From contig JADLEX010000053.1 of the NCBI GenBank assembly GCA_020845895.1, forward strand, positions 1 through 64,000: DNA of 64,000 bases, written 5' to 3'. The notes under the pieces were generated by a model, which did not search any database, was not told the origin of the DNA, and saw nothing but the letters and a program-made list of their open reading frames with translations. Shown here one piece after another: positions 27,057-35,404 of the stretch (position 1 is the first letter of the stretch; each line of letters begins with the position of its first letter). The position numbers and the translations under genes were made by a program. The DNA comes from Deltaproteobacteria bacterium (GTDB lineage Bacteria; Lernaellota; Lernaellaia; JACKCT01).

Positions 27057-28946
27057 TCAGAGTCCCAACTCGTGACGCAACCGCTGCGTGTCTTCAACCC
27101 AATTGCCGACGTTCCAGCGCCCGAACGCGCCGAGCCCGCCCAGTTCGTTCGCGCCGCAATAGACGGGCACGTGAACGAGCGAGACGCCATCGAATGCGAA
27201 AGCCTCGTCCAGCGCGCGGCGCAGTTCGTCGGGAGTTTTCCCGCCGAAGATCGCCCGCACGCCGCCGATCGCAGCGCCCCACGCCACGTAGTCCACCGCC
27301 ACGCGGTCATTCGTCGCGTGGTCATGGCCGTACTGCGCCCATTGCAGGCCCGAGATCGCCGCCATGCGACGGTTGTCGAGCACCACCACGCACCCCCGCG
27401 CGCCGTGTTGCACGCCATCGCTAAGCGCCTGCGGGTTCATGGTGAACGACCCGTCGCCCGTGAGCACGATGGAATACGGAACCTTTTTCGACAGTGCGGT
27501 CGCAAGCAGCGCCGACGTCGCGAAACCCATGTAGCTCGCACCCGTTTCCGTGAAAGTTCGACCCGGGCGGTCATCCTCGACGAGCTGAAACCCATTCGCC
27601 TGCACGTCGCCCGCGTCGAAAAACGTGATCGCTCCGCGCTCTCGCGCGAGATCGGTGATGAGCTTGATCGCGGCGGGCTGCGTCAGAACGGGCTCATTCC
27701 AGACACCGTCGTGCAGCGTGGGCGCATCGTAGCGGGCGCGTTTGAACGCCTCCCACTCCGCCCGCCTCGCTGCGCACGCATCGAGCCACGCGGCGCGTTC
27801 CTGCGTTCGTGGAATTGGGTCCGCTTCGAGCAGATCGCAGAGCCGATCGAGCGTCGGACCCGCGTCGCCCACCAGCGCCGTGGTGCGGCTGTAGTGCATC
27901 GCCGCGCGCGCGTCGGTGTTGATGTTGATGACGTGCCGCGCGTTCAGGTAGCCAGTTCGCGAACAGTCCGACTGGCACACTGCGCGCGATCCCAGCACGA
28001 CCACGAGATCCGCCTGCTCCATCGCAAAGTTGCCGCTGATGCTGCCCTTCGACCCGCCGACCTGCATGTTGCGCGGATGTGCAAAGGCAATCGCGCCCGT
28101 GCTGCGCGGAGACAGTGCCGCCACGGCGTGCGTGAGATCCAGAAAGCGTGCGATCGAATCACCGGCGAAACGCGCTCCCGCACCGATCTTCAGCGTCACG
28201 CGGCTTGCGGTGCGAAGGACCGATACCGCTTCGCCGTACGCGACCTCGTCCTGCGACGCACCGAGCTTGGGCGGCGCGCCGCACGGCAACTCGTCGAGGT
28301 GAAAGCCGCGCAGTTCCGCGGGCTGCGTGTTGAGGGGCATCAGCAGGTAGAACGGCCCGGGAGAATGCGGATCATCCACCCGCGCTAGACCGCGACGCAG
28401 CGCGGTCGCCAGCGCCCAGGGCGTGTGAAGAGAGTATGCGTCACCCATGGTTGCGCATAGCCGCGTGAAAAGCCCCTGCTCCTCGCGCGGGATCTGCTGC
28501 ATGTTCGGGCCTTCGTCTTGCGTGGTTTCGTCGCCGAAGAGGTACCACACGCCGAGACCGTCGCTCGCCGGCGCGATCGACGCCGCGAGCGCCTGAAGCG
28601 CGCCCGGGCCGATCGACGTCACGACTGCCGCTTTTTCCCCCGTTACCCAGCGTAGCGCCGCCGCCGCATGCGATGCCTCGACCTCGCTGCGCACGCCGAA
28701 GGTCCGCAGCAGCCCGGCGGACTCGTAGATCCGCAGAACCTCGCCCAATTCGGTCGAACCGTGGCCGAGAACGGTGACATAACGGGAGACGTTCTGACGT
28801 AGGAGTCCGAGAACGATGAGCTCGGCGAGCGTCGCGTCGATTCTGACCGGAATCGCGCCCGATGAGATCGCGGCGTCCAGACCGCCGGCCCGAGAGATGG
28901 CAAATGCACGCTCAATGCGCGCGCGGGCGATCGACTCCCCACTCAT
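27057..28946 (-). CDS. Thiamine-diphosphate enzyme related to IolD
   Basis: The 629-residue chain has the three-domain layout of ThDP enzymes. The N-terminal PYR domain has LGHGSTELGE and the likely catalytic glutamate in RSEVEASHAA. A central domain binds around NMQVGGSKGSISG, and the C-terminal PP domain has the cofactor motif GDG...N (GDGSFTMNPQALSDGVQHGA then VVVLDN). Length and the order 'GHG-x, E-x3-H-A-A, VTSIGPGA' are closest to IolD, the trihydroxycyclohexanedione hydrolase of inositol breakdown. No other iol genes are visible, so a decarboxylase or lyase acting on another substrate is equally possible. I chose ATG 28946 (GGGGG upstream). It is the first gene of the operon. Confidence 0.85.
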   Translation of the reverse strand: MSGESIARARIERAFAISRAGGLDAAISSGAIPVRIDATLAELIVLGLLRQNVSRYVTVLGHGSTELGEVLRIYESAGLLRTFGVRSEVEASHAAAALRWVTGEKAAVVTSIGPGALQALAASIAPASDGLGVWYLFGDETTQDEGPNMQQIPREEQGLFTRLCATMGDAYSLHTPWALATALRRGLARVDDPHSPGPFYLLMPLNTQPAELRGFHLDELPCGAPPKLGASQDEVAYGEAVSVLRTASRVTLKIGAGARFAGDSIARFLDLTHAVAALSPRSTGAIAFAHPRNMQVGGSKGSISGNFAMEQADLVVVLGSRAVCQSDCSRTGYLNARHVININTDARAAMHYSRTTALVGDAGPTLDRLCDLLEADPIPRTQERAAWLDACAARRAEWEAFKRARYDAPTLHDGVWNEPVLTQPAAIKLITDLARERGAITFFDAGDVQANGFQLVEDDRPGRTFTETGASYMGFATSALLATALSKKVPYSIVLTGDGSFTMNPQALSDGVQHGARGCVVVLDNRRMAAISGLQWAQYGHDHATNDRVAVDYVAWGAAIGGVRAIFGGKTPDELRRALDEAFAFDGVSLVHVPVYCGANELGGLGAFGRWNVGNWVEDTQRLRHELGL

Positions 28947-29057
28947 GCACGGCCCCCGATGAATCCAGAGCAAACCCGACCGCGAAGGCGCGGCGGGGTC
29001 ACGTCATGATAGGAGGAAGCGCGACGGGCCGTAAAGCGAAATGGAACGCGGGCGAAG

Positions 29058-29594
29058 CTACGCGTGGGTCTCGACGAAACGTTCGATGCGACTCGTCTCA
29101 TCGTCGCCGAGATGCTGGAACTCCACGCCGACCAACAAGCCGTCGTCGTGGCCCGCGAGGTGGGCGATGCGTCCGTGCATGACCGTCCCGGACAGCGGAC
29201 CGTCCGAGAGGCCAAGTGTGACCGTGTGTTCGCCCATGGGGATCGAGAGTGTCTGACCGACCACCCGAATCCGCGCGCCGCCGCGCGACACGTCGGAGAT
29301 ATGTGCTTCGTAAGGGCCGTATTCGTGTCCGTTCACCACGGAAACGCGCCCGTTCCACTGACAGTTCACGCGGCGATGCCTCCGGCGCATCGGCGTCGAT
29401 TCCTCGAGCAAATCGTACGGAATGCCGTGGAAGCTCATGAAACGCAGAAGGTTGGCGAGCGGAATGCGCCGACCGCTGCCGTTGGGCAGACGGAAGCCTT
29501 CGATCTCGCCGTCGTCGAACCACTTGATGACGGTGTTGATGTTGATGCCCAGAAGCCTGGCCACCTCGCCCGTCGTGAACACCTTCTTGGTCAT
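29058..29594 (-). CDS. MerR/BldC-like helix-turn-helix fused to a PilZ domain
   Basis: Residues 1-55 form a winged HTH of the BldC/excisionase type (KVFTTGEVARLLGININTVI, then RLPNGSGRRIPLANLLRFM). Residues ~70-178 form a PilZ domain with the two cyclic-di-GMP signatures: RxxxR (R71-R75) and DxSxxG (D101-S103-G106 in DVSRGGARI). PilZ binds c-di-GMP, so the fusion looks like a one-component, c-di-GMP-responsive DNA-binding regulator (inference). ATG 29594 gives the family-like start MTKKVFTTGEVA; an ATG four codons earlier is possible. It lies alone between the divergent ThDP operon region and a membrane-protein gene. Confidence 0.85.
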   Translation of the reverse strand: MTKKVFTTGEVARLLGININTVIKWFDDGEIEGFRLPNGSGRRIPLANLLRFMSFHGIPYDLLEESTPMRRRHRRVNCQWNGRVSVVNGHEYGPYEAHISDVSRGGARIRVVGQTLSIPMGEHTVTLGLSDGPLSGTVMHGRIAHLAGHDDGLLVGVEFQHLGDDETSRIERFVETHA

Positions 29595-29640
29595 GCCGCG
29601 TCCCATCCATTCGAAGAAACAGAAGCAATTGGATTATTGC

Positions 29641-29681
29641 AAATTTCCAGACCCTTGGCAAGGGAAATTACCGGAAATTTT
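29641..29681. promoter_or_regulatory. AAATT repeats upstream of the HTH-PilZ gene
   Basis: AAATT occurs at 29641, 29665 and 29675. The last two are parts of near-identical GGAAATT units spaced ten bases apart, and the first is in the context AAATTTCC, the reverse complement of GGAAATTT. The cluster lies 40-90 bases before the regulator's start. BldC-type proteins bind short AT-rich direct repeats, so autoregulation is plausible. Confidence 0.35.
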
Positions 29682-29689
29682 CCGACCTT

Positions 29690-31876
29690 TTACAAATAGG
29701 ACTCCGGTTCGAGCGGGAAGAACCGGATTTCGGGCTTCCCATCAGCAGCTTCTATCGCCCAAGCGTCGATGCGATGGGGGGTCCCCTTCGCCGAATCGAC
29801 GATCCAATATCGAAGAATTACACGGACTTCCGCCGGAATTCGAACGGAAATGACCGACCGGTCGTCCGTCTGGGGAAGCGCCGTCAGGCCGGTGTCGAAT
29901 GCCGCCTGACCGCGCTTCTGAGCGCCGAGGTGAATCAAATTGACGCGTTCGAAGCCCACCTCGTCCTTGCCGTAGCTCACGAAGGCGTTGAGTTCGATCG
30001 GCAACTCCGCCAGCGCGTGGAACTCGGGCTTGCCGGGCAGCACGGTCATCGTCAGGGGTTCGGGTTGCCACGAGACGGGAACGGTCTTGTGGTAAACGTC
30101 CAGCACACTCTCCTCGTCGATGTAATCGAGGAAAAACTCGGTCCCCTCTTCGGCAACGCGCACGGCGTTCGCCGGATCGGTTGCGAGTCGTTCCAGATCG
30201 ACGGCCAACGAGCGGAATCGCCCGGAAAACGGCATCTCGGGAATCGGCCTGGCGAGGACATCGGCGAACTCCGAACGGACCCACGAATGCTCCGCGACGC
30301 GCGGCGAGGCGCCTTTGCCCAGCAGGGTTTGCGCGACAATCGCGGACTCCACCCGTTTCCGGCCCCAGCGCAGTTTGTCGAAAAGCGGCGCGTATCGCGG
30401 CCAAGGCCGGAACCGCGAAAATTCGCCGCGATAGAACTCCGAGTAAGCGACCGCGTCGCTTTGATAGACGGGTTTTCGCTCGCGCGAAGATTCGTCCGAA
30501 GCCGCATCCCATCGCGCGACAAAAAATCCCCACGCGAAAACCACAATCGCGCAGCCGAATGCAACCCCCCACCGGCGACGAAGGTGGTCGCGTTCCATCA
30601 CGCTCGCGATCCCGGCGGCGATCCAGACGACCAGCGCGGGGAACGCCGAAACCAGAATGCGCAGCTTGTCCGCCTCGATCCAGTCACGCTGCGTCGCGAG
30701 GACGAAAGAGATCGGAAGAAAAACGAGGATGGGAATGGTGAAATGAGCGTTGCATCGACGCTTCAAATCGACGCACCCGGCTAGCGCCAGTGCGAGCGCG
30801 GCGACGCCGAGAAAACGAAGAAGATGCATTCCGTACCACGCCGCATTCGGCAGCGGTACGAGCGGTGTCCTTGTGGGGTGCGCCAGCAAATCCCACGCCA
30901 GCTTCCACGCCGGGGTCGTTTCGCCCAACGTGTGCAGACCGTGCCACGTGAGATGCGGCAGGTTGAACGCGAAAGTCGCCGCCGCGACAACCGCGAATCC
31001 CGCGAACGCTTTCCACGAACGTTTCCGAACGACGAAGACGAGGGCGATCGGCAAGGCGCCCACGATCCACAAGAAGCGCAGCCCCGTTCCCGCGCACAGG
31101 CCGAACAGGAGTCCCAGGAATCCGACTCGTTCGTCCCGTGTCCATGCCGCATGCAAGAGAGCCGCGCCGAGGGCGAAGGCGATCACGTTTCGGTCGAGCA
31201 CCTCGATCCAGAGCATGTACGGGCTGAGCGCGACGAACGCGGCCGCCACCAACGCGGCGAAAGATTTTTCGGTCCACGCACTCGCGAGCAGGTATGAGAA
31301 CCAGAAAACGAGGACCTGGAACACGACGTACATGATGTGAAACGTATGGCGACCGAGGATCGGAAAGAACGCCGAGGTAAAGACGACATTCCCGGGCGTG
31401 CTGATGATGTCGTACGCCTCGCGCAGCGAGGTGCGCAGCCCGCCGGGATGCAAGGCGCCGACGAGCTTGAACGTCTGCATGTAAAAGCACTCGGCCTCGC
31501 CGCGCTGAAGATACGACGCGAGAGCGAGAACGAATTCCGCGTCGTTGTAGTGGCGCCACGCGACCGCGGCGACGAGCACACCGATCGCCAGCGCGACGCC
31601 ATTCCAACGTGTCATCGGGCCAGTACGGCAGAACTCACACCGGCGACGCCACGCGAGAAGACCGAAGAACGCCGCCGCGAGGACGGTCGCAACCACAATC
31701 GAGGTATTCGTGATGAACGCCGGCGCGAGGAATGCATGCGCGACGACAAACAGCGGAACAAGGCCGATGCCGAAGAGCAACGAATACGCAATCCGCTCGA
31801 CGAGAGTCGCTTTCGGCGCGAAGGAGATCGCGGCGAGATACCCGATCGCGAGCCAGACGAACGGAACGACGAACAA
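29690..31876 (-). CDS. Large polytopic membrane protein, glycosyltransferase-like
   Basis: The 728-residue protein has about ten to twelve hydrophobic helices in its first ~460 residues (starting MFVVPFVWLAIGYLAA) and a soluble ~270-residue C-terminal domain rich in beta strands. The layout, with Arg/Asp-containing loops between helices (RHYNDAEFVLALASY), resembles polyprenyl-phosphate-dependent GT-C glycosyltransferases, but no DxD motif is secure. It starts with TTG, 23 bases after the GH92 gene, with GGAG upstream. It closes an operon with aldose epimerase and GH92, so a role in surface glycan metabolism is inferred. Confidence 0.75.
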   Translation of the reverse strand: MFVVPFVWLAIGYLAAISFAPKATLVERIAYSLLFGIGLVPLFVVAHAFLAPAFITNTSIVVATVLAAAFFGLLAWRRRCEFCRTGPMTRWNGVALAIGVLVAAVAWRHYNDAEFVLALASYLQRGEAECFYMQTFKLVGALHPGGLRTSLREAYDIISTPGNVVFTSAFFPILGRHTFHIMYVVFQVLVFWFSYLLASAWTEKSFAALVAAAFVALSPYMLWIEVLDRNVIAFALGAALLHAAWTRDERVGFLGLLFGLCAGTGLRFLWIVGALPIALVFVVRKRSWKAFAGFAVVAAATFAFNLPHLTWHGLHTLGETTPAWKLAWDLLAHPTRTPLVPLPNAAWYGMHLLRFLGVAALALALAGCVDLKRRCNAHFTIPILVFLPISFVLATQRDWIEADKLRILVSAFPALVVWIAAGIASVMERDHLRRRWGVAFGCAIVVFAWGFFVARWDAASDESSRERKPVYQSDAVAYSEFYRGEFSRFRPWPRYAPLFDKLRWGRKRVESAIVAQTLLGKGASPRVAEHSWVRSEFADVLARPIPEMPFSGRFRSLAVDLERLATDPANAVRVAEEGTEFFLDYIDEESVLDVYHKTVPVSWQPEPLTMTVLPGKPEFHALAELPIELNAFVSYGKDEVGFERVNLIHLGAQKRGQAAFDTGLTALPQTDDRSVISVRIPAEVRVILRYWIVDSAKGTPHRIDAWAIEAADGKPEIRFFPLEPESYL

Positions 31877-31899
31877 GGGCGCTCCGGGACAGTCAGTGT

Positions 31900-34200
31900 T
31901 CAGTTCGAACGCTTTTGGCCCCGATGGACCTTTGGGTCAACACCGGTGGGCGATGAGGTCATCACGAACCGGAGTTCACCTCCGTGCCGGATTTCCTCGT
32001 GGCGCACCCAGGTGCGTGCGAGCGGCGCGCCATTCCATTCAACACGCGAGACGAAGGGACGATTCGGAGCCTGATTCTCGGCCACAATGACCAGGTCCCC
32101 ATCCGGCAGATGCAAAACAGCCCGCGGGAACAGCGGGGTGCCGAGTTCATAATTCCCCGAGCACGGATCGAGCGGATAAAGACCGATCGCGGACCAAACG
32201 TACCAGGTCGACAGCGTGCCCGCGTCGTCGTTGCCGTCGAGACCGTCCGGGGTGTCGTCGTACTTGTTCTCCATGATCCAGCGAACCCACGTCTGCGTCA
32301 GATCCGGACGTCCGAATCGATTGAATAGATACGCCGCGTGAATGTCGGGTTCGTTACCGTGCCAATACGCGCGATCCGGGAGCATCGTGTCGCGCGCGCC
32401 GACGCCGGATTCGAAGAAGCGGTTGAGTTTTTCCGCCGCCGATTCCCGCCCACCGAGCAGGTCCGCTAGCCCCTCCGGGTCATGGGGGACGTACCACCTC
32501 CAGTGTTCGGCGCTTCCTTCCACGTAGTCGCGGTCGAACACCCACCGACGCCGAAACGGCCGCGTGAACGATCCGTCCGAGCGTCGCGCACGAAAGTAAC
32601 CGGTTCGATCGTCCCAGACATGCCGGTAGTTTTCCGAACGATTGCGAAACACGTTCGCGAGTTCGCGTGCTCCGAGCGATTTGGCCAACGCGGCGACGCA
32701 GGCATCGTCGAACGCATATTCCAAGGTCTTTGAGACCGCTTTTGGGGTACGATCCGCGGCGCAGTATCCGTGCGTCACATAGTGATCGGCGTCGTCGCGA
32801 TCCGGCCGGGCGTCGTTGGTCATCAAGTGCAACGCAAATCGCAGATCTTCGTCTCGCATGCCCTTCACCGCCGCTTCGGCCACGACCGCGTCGGCGTGGG
32901 TCCCGATCATGCACGCACCGTCACCGCGTCCCATCGGCCAGACCGGAAACCGGCCGGTTGCCCGCGCCATGGCGACGAGCGACTTCACCAGATCGCGGTT
33001 CAGATCGGGATCGATCAGGTTGTAGAGGGGGTGAACGGTGCGAAACGTGTCCCACAGCGAAAGATCGGAGTGGTATGTGAAGTCGTTCGCACGGCGGGTC
33101 TGCCCATCGAATGCACGGTAATCGCGCCCACTCTCCGTCATCAAGGTCGGCATGCGAAATGCGTTGTACAGCGCGGTGTGAAAGATCCGGCGCTGCCGCG
33201 CCGTTCCGCCGCTGATTTCGATGAGATCGATTTTCTTCGACCAGTGCTCGCGCGCACGCGCGACGGTACGATCGAAGTCGAACCCCGGCAGGTCTTCGTC
33301 GATGTGGGCGCGCGCGTGCGCGACGTCGATGTACGAGATTCCGACGGCGACCAAAATGTCGCGGGCCGCGAACTGGGCGTACGCGCCGGACAACGCGCCC
33401 GACGCCTCCGTGTCGCCCTCCCGCACCCGGCCATCGGCAAAAGTGTCACAGTCCGCGAGCGGCTCGGAAAAACGCAGGGCGAAATATGTCGGCAGCCCGC
33501 CGTAAGCGCCGCTGAATCCTCCAGCGAGATCGATGACGCCGCGAATCTCGCGCGCCTCGCGATCGACTTCCACCTTCGCGCCGCGCACGTGGCCGGGAAC
33601 GATGGCCGCGCCCGCATCGACGATCACGGTCGGCGGTTCGGAAGTGCGTGGATACGTGAATCGATACAGCGCCGCCCGATCGCCGGGTGCGATCTCCACA
33701 TCGATCCCGCTCGGTTCGAGCACGACGCCGTAGTATCCAACACGCACGCGTTCGCGGTCGTGGAAGAAGCGCTGGCGATACCCCGCCTCTCCTGTTTTCG
33801 ACCGATCGAATCCGTGCGTCGGCATGATCCGAACGACGCCCTGATCGTTGAGCCCCACGCCCACAAGACGGGTTTGCGAGAATCCGCGGATGTGCGTGTC
33901 TTCGTGCCAATATCCCGCGAAGTGCTGCCACGGCCATGCCACATGATCGAACGACGTGTCGGGACCGGGGCGAATCATCCCCTTCGGCGTTTGCGGCGCG
34001 GGCGTCATGCTTCCGGCGCCGAATCCCCAACCCCCGGAGCCGATCAACGGATCGACCCAGCCGAGTCTCGGATTACCCGCCGTCGCTCCCGAAATCGAGG
34101 CGGACCTCGATTCCCCCGCGCCGCGATCGAATGCCATGCCCGTGCGCGCGAAAAACTGCGTCGCGATTGCGGCAAGAAATAGAAAAACGAGACGCTTCAC
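31900..34200 (-). CDS. Second GH92-family alpha-mannosidase-like enzyme
   Basis: The 766-residue product begins with a Sec signal (MKRLVFLFLAAIATQFFA) rather than a lipobox, so it is probably periplasmic or secreted. The GH92 region starts WVDPLIGSGG and includes WDTFRTVHPLYNL, HGNEPDIHAAYLFN (general acid Glu) and GLDGNDDAGTLSTWYVWSAIGLYP (base aspartates). It lacks the Asp-rich linker of the paralogue at 19.7 kb. GTG at 34200 is preferred: GAGGA stands nine bases upstream, and ATG at 34230 would overlap the epimerase gene. It lies ten bases after the aldose epimerase gene, so both probably act on released sugars. Confidence 0.92.
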   Translation of the reverse strand: MKRLVFLFLAAIATQFFARTGMAFDRGAGESRSASISGATAGNPRLGWVDPLIGSGGWGFGAGSMTPAPQTPKGMIRPGPDTSFDHVAWPWQHFAGYWHEDTHIRGFSQTRLVGVGLNDQGVVRIMPTHGFDRSKTGEAGYRQRFFHDRERVRVGYYGVVLEPSGIDVEIAPGDRAALYRFTYPRTSEPPTVIVDAGAAIVPGHVRGAKVEVDREAREIRGVIDLAGGFSGAYGGLPTYFALRFSEPLADCDTFADGRVREGDTEASGALSGAYAQFAARDILVAVGISYIDVAHARAHIDEDLPGFDFDRTVARAREHWSKKIDLIEISGGTARQRRIFHTALYNAFRMPTLMTESGRDYRAFDGQTRRANDFTYHSDLSLWDTFRTVHPLYNLIDPDLNRDLVKSLVAMARATGRFPVWPMGRGDGACMIGTHADAVVAEAAVKGMRDEDLRFALHLMTNDARPDRDDADHYVTHGYCAADRTPKAVSKTLEYAFDDACVAALAKSLGARELANVFRNRSENYRHVWDDRTGYFRARRSDGSFTRPFRRRWVFDRDYVEGSAEHWRWYVPHDPEGLADLLGGRESAAEKLNRFFESGVGARDTMLPDRAYWHGNEPDIHAAYLFNRFGRPDLTQTWVRWIMENKYDDTPDGLDGNDDAGTLSTWYVWSAIGLYPLDPCSGNYELGTPLFPRAVLHLPDGDLVIVAENQAPNRPFVSRVEWNGAPLARTWVRHEEIRHGGELRFVMTSSPTGVDPKVHRGQKRSN

Positions 34201-34210
34201 GCGACCGTCC

Positions 34211-35137
34211 TCAGCTCGCCGTGATCCCATGAACCTCGAACGTCACCTCGAAAGCAGCCGATTCCCCCGGCGCGAGCGTCTTGATCGGATACGCCCCGGG
34301 CATGCGTTCCACCAGATTGTACCCGTCATTCGCGTTGGCGGCCGGCTCGACCGCGACGAACGATCTTCCCACGGGCGAGTACACGACGAGATGGTCGAAC
34401 CAACCCGCCGGGGCGGTATGGATGCGCAGCGAAATCCCCGTCTTCGGCCAGTTCAGGATCGCGCGACCGTCCCATCCACCGAAACAGTGATCGAGACCGA
34501 ACGGCGTGAACCGCGACCGCCGAAAATCCAGTCCGCGCGCCCTCGCGTCCGCGATGGCGACGGGCAGCGGCGTACCCGGCTCCATGTCATAGATGTGCGG
34601 CGCGTGAAAACGGAGCTGAAGGTCATCGCCGATTCCGGCGGGATCGCGCGAAAAGTACGGATGAAATCCGCCGCCGATGGGCATGGCGCGATCTCCCACG
34701 TTAAGGATCCGTCCGAATCCGCGGACCGCGCCGCGCGTGGCGAGCCAGGTGATCGAAATCGTCATCGGAAAGGGATAGTTGAAGTCGGAGAAATCACGAG
34801 AGTCGAATACGAATGAGCAAGCGGCCGGACGCAGCGACTCGGGCTCAACCGGAACGATTCTCCACGGGCGTTCGCGAACGTCGCCGTGAAGCGCATGACG
34901 CTCGGCGTCACGCAGTTGGTAGGCAACCCCTTCGAACGAAAAACGCCCGTCGCGGATGCGATTCGAATAGGGAAACATCGAATAGCTCGCGGCCGAGGTC
35001 GATCGCGTCAGATCCGGCGGGCTCGGGCGCGTGAGGGAAATCCACGCCCCGTGACGCAAGACCGCGAGGCTTCGCCAGCTCGCACCCAAATCGGGTTCGA
35101 TGTCCAGGCGGATCGTATCGTCACCGATGGAGATCAT
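34211..35137 (-). CDS. Aldose 1-epimerase family protein
   Basis: The 308-residue product has the galactose-mutarotase beta-sandwich signatures: SNRIRDGRFSFEG near residue 58, the catalytic histidine in GGGFHPYFS, and the catalytic glutamate in VAVEPAANANDGYN near 268. Mutarotases interconvert alpha and beta anomers of hexoses. No signal peptide is visible, so it is cytoplasmic. It is the first gene of an operon with GH92 and a large membrane protein. Some relatives act on hexose 6-phosphates; the substrate is not decided by sequence here. Confidence 0.88.
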   Translation of the reverse strand: MISIGDDTIRLDIEPDLGASWRSLAVLRHGAWISLTRPSPPDLTRSTSAASYSMFPYSNRIRDGRFSFEGVAYQLRDAERHALHGDVRERPWRIVPVEPESLRPAACSFVFDSRDFSDFNYPFPMTISITWLATRGAVRGFGRILNVGDRAMPIGGGFHPYFSRDPAGIGDDLQLRFHAPHIYDMEPGTPLPVAIADARARGLDFRRSRFTPFGLDHCFGGWDGRAILNWPKTGISLRIHTAPAGWFDHLVVYSPVGRSFVAVEPAANANDGYNLVERMPGAYPIKTLAPGESAAFEVTFEVHGITAS

Positions 35138-35211
35138 GGGCCGCCCTCTCGGCTGTCAGGGAGTGTCGTCTGACGAATTCGACGCGAAATCCGGGATCGC
35201 CGTCAACAACG

Positions 35212-35244
35212 AAAAATCCCCGGAAATCCGTCGATTTCCGGGGA
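35212..35244 (-). terminator. Intrinsic terminator of tRNA-Gly
   Basis: Bases 35217-35227 (TCCCCGGAAAT) pair perfectly with 35234-35244, an 11-bp stem with a 6-nt loop. On the reverse strand it is followed by TTTTT (35216-35212). It begins nine bases after the tRNA 3' end. Confidence 0.88.
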
Positions 35245-35252
35245 CCGAGATG

Positions 35253-35324
35253 AGCGGGAAACGGGATTTGAACCCGCGACCCTCGCCTTGGCAAGGCGAT
35301 GCTCTACCACTGAGCTATTCCCGC
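35253..35324 (-). tRNA. tRNA-Gly (anticodon GCC)
   Basis: The reverse strand folds into a full cloverleaf. The acceptor stem is GCGGGAA/TTCCCGC; the D arm has AGCTCAGTGGTAGAGC; the anticodon stem is CGCCT with loop TTGCCAA (anticodon GCC); and the T arm has GGGTTCGAATCCC. The discriminator base is T, and CCA is not encoded. Its length is 72 nt. A strong terminator follows. Confidence 0.97.
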
Positions 35325-35404
35325 GCGCCGCGAAGCCTACGCGATATAGCCAATGAGCCCCGATTCGTCAAGCGCACTTATCGGGCCGACACCGTCTTCG
35401 GACA

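Noticed and set aside
35253-35324. tRNA-Gly as the attachment site of an island
   Set aside because: The AT-rich segment is 7 kb away and no partial tRNA copy was seen.
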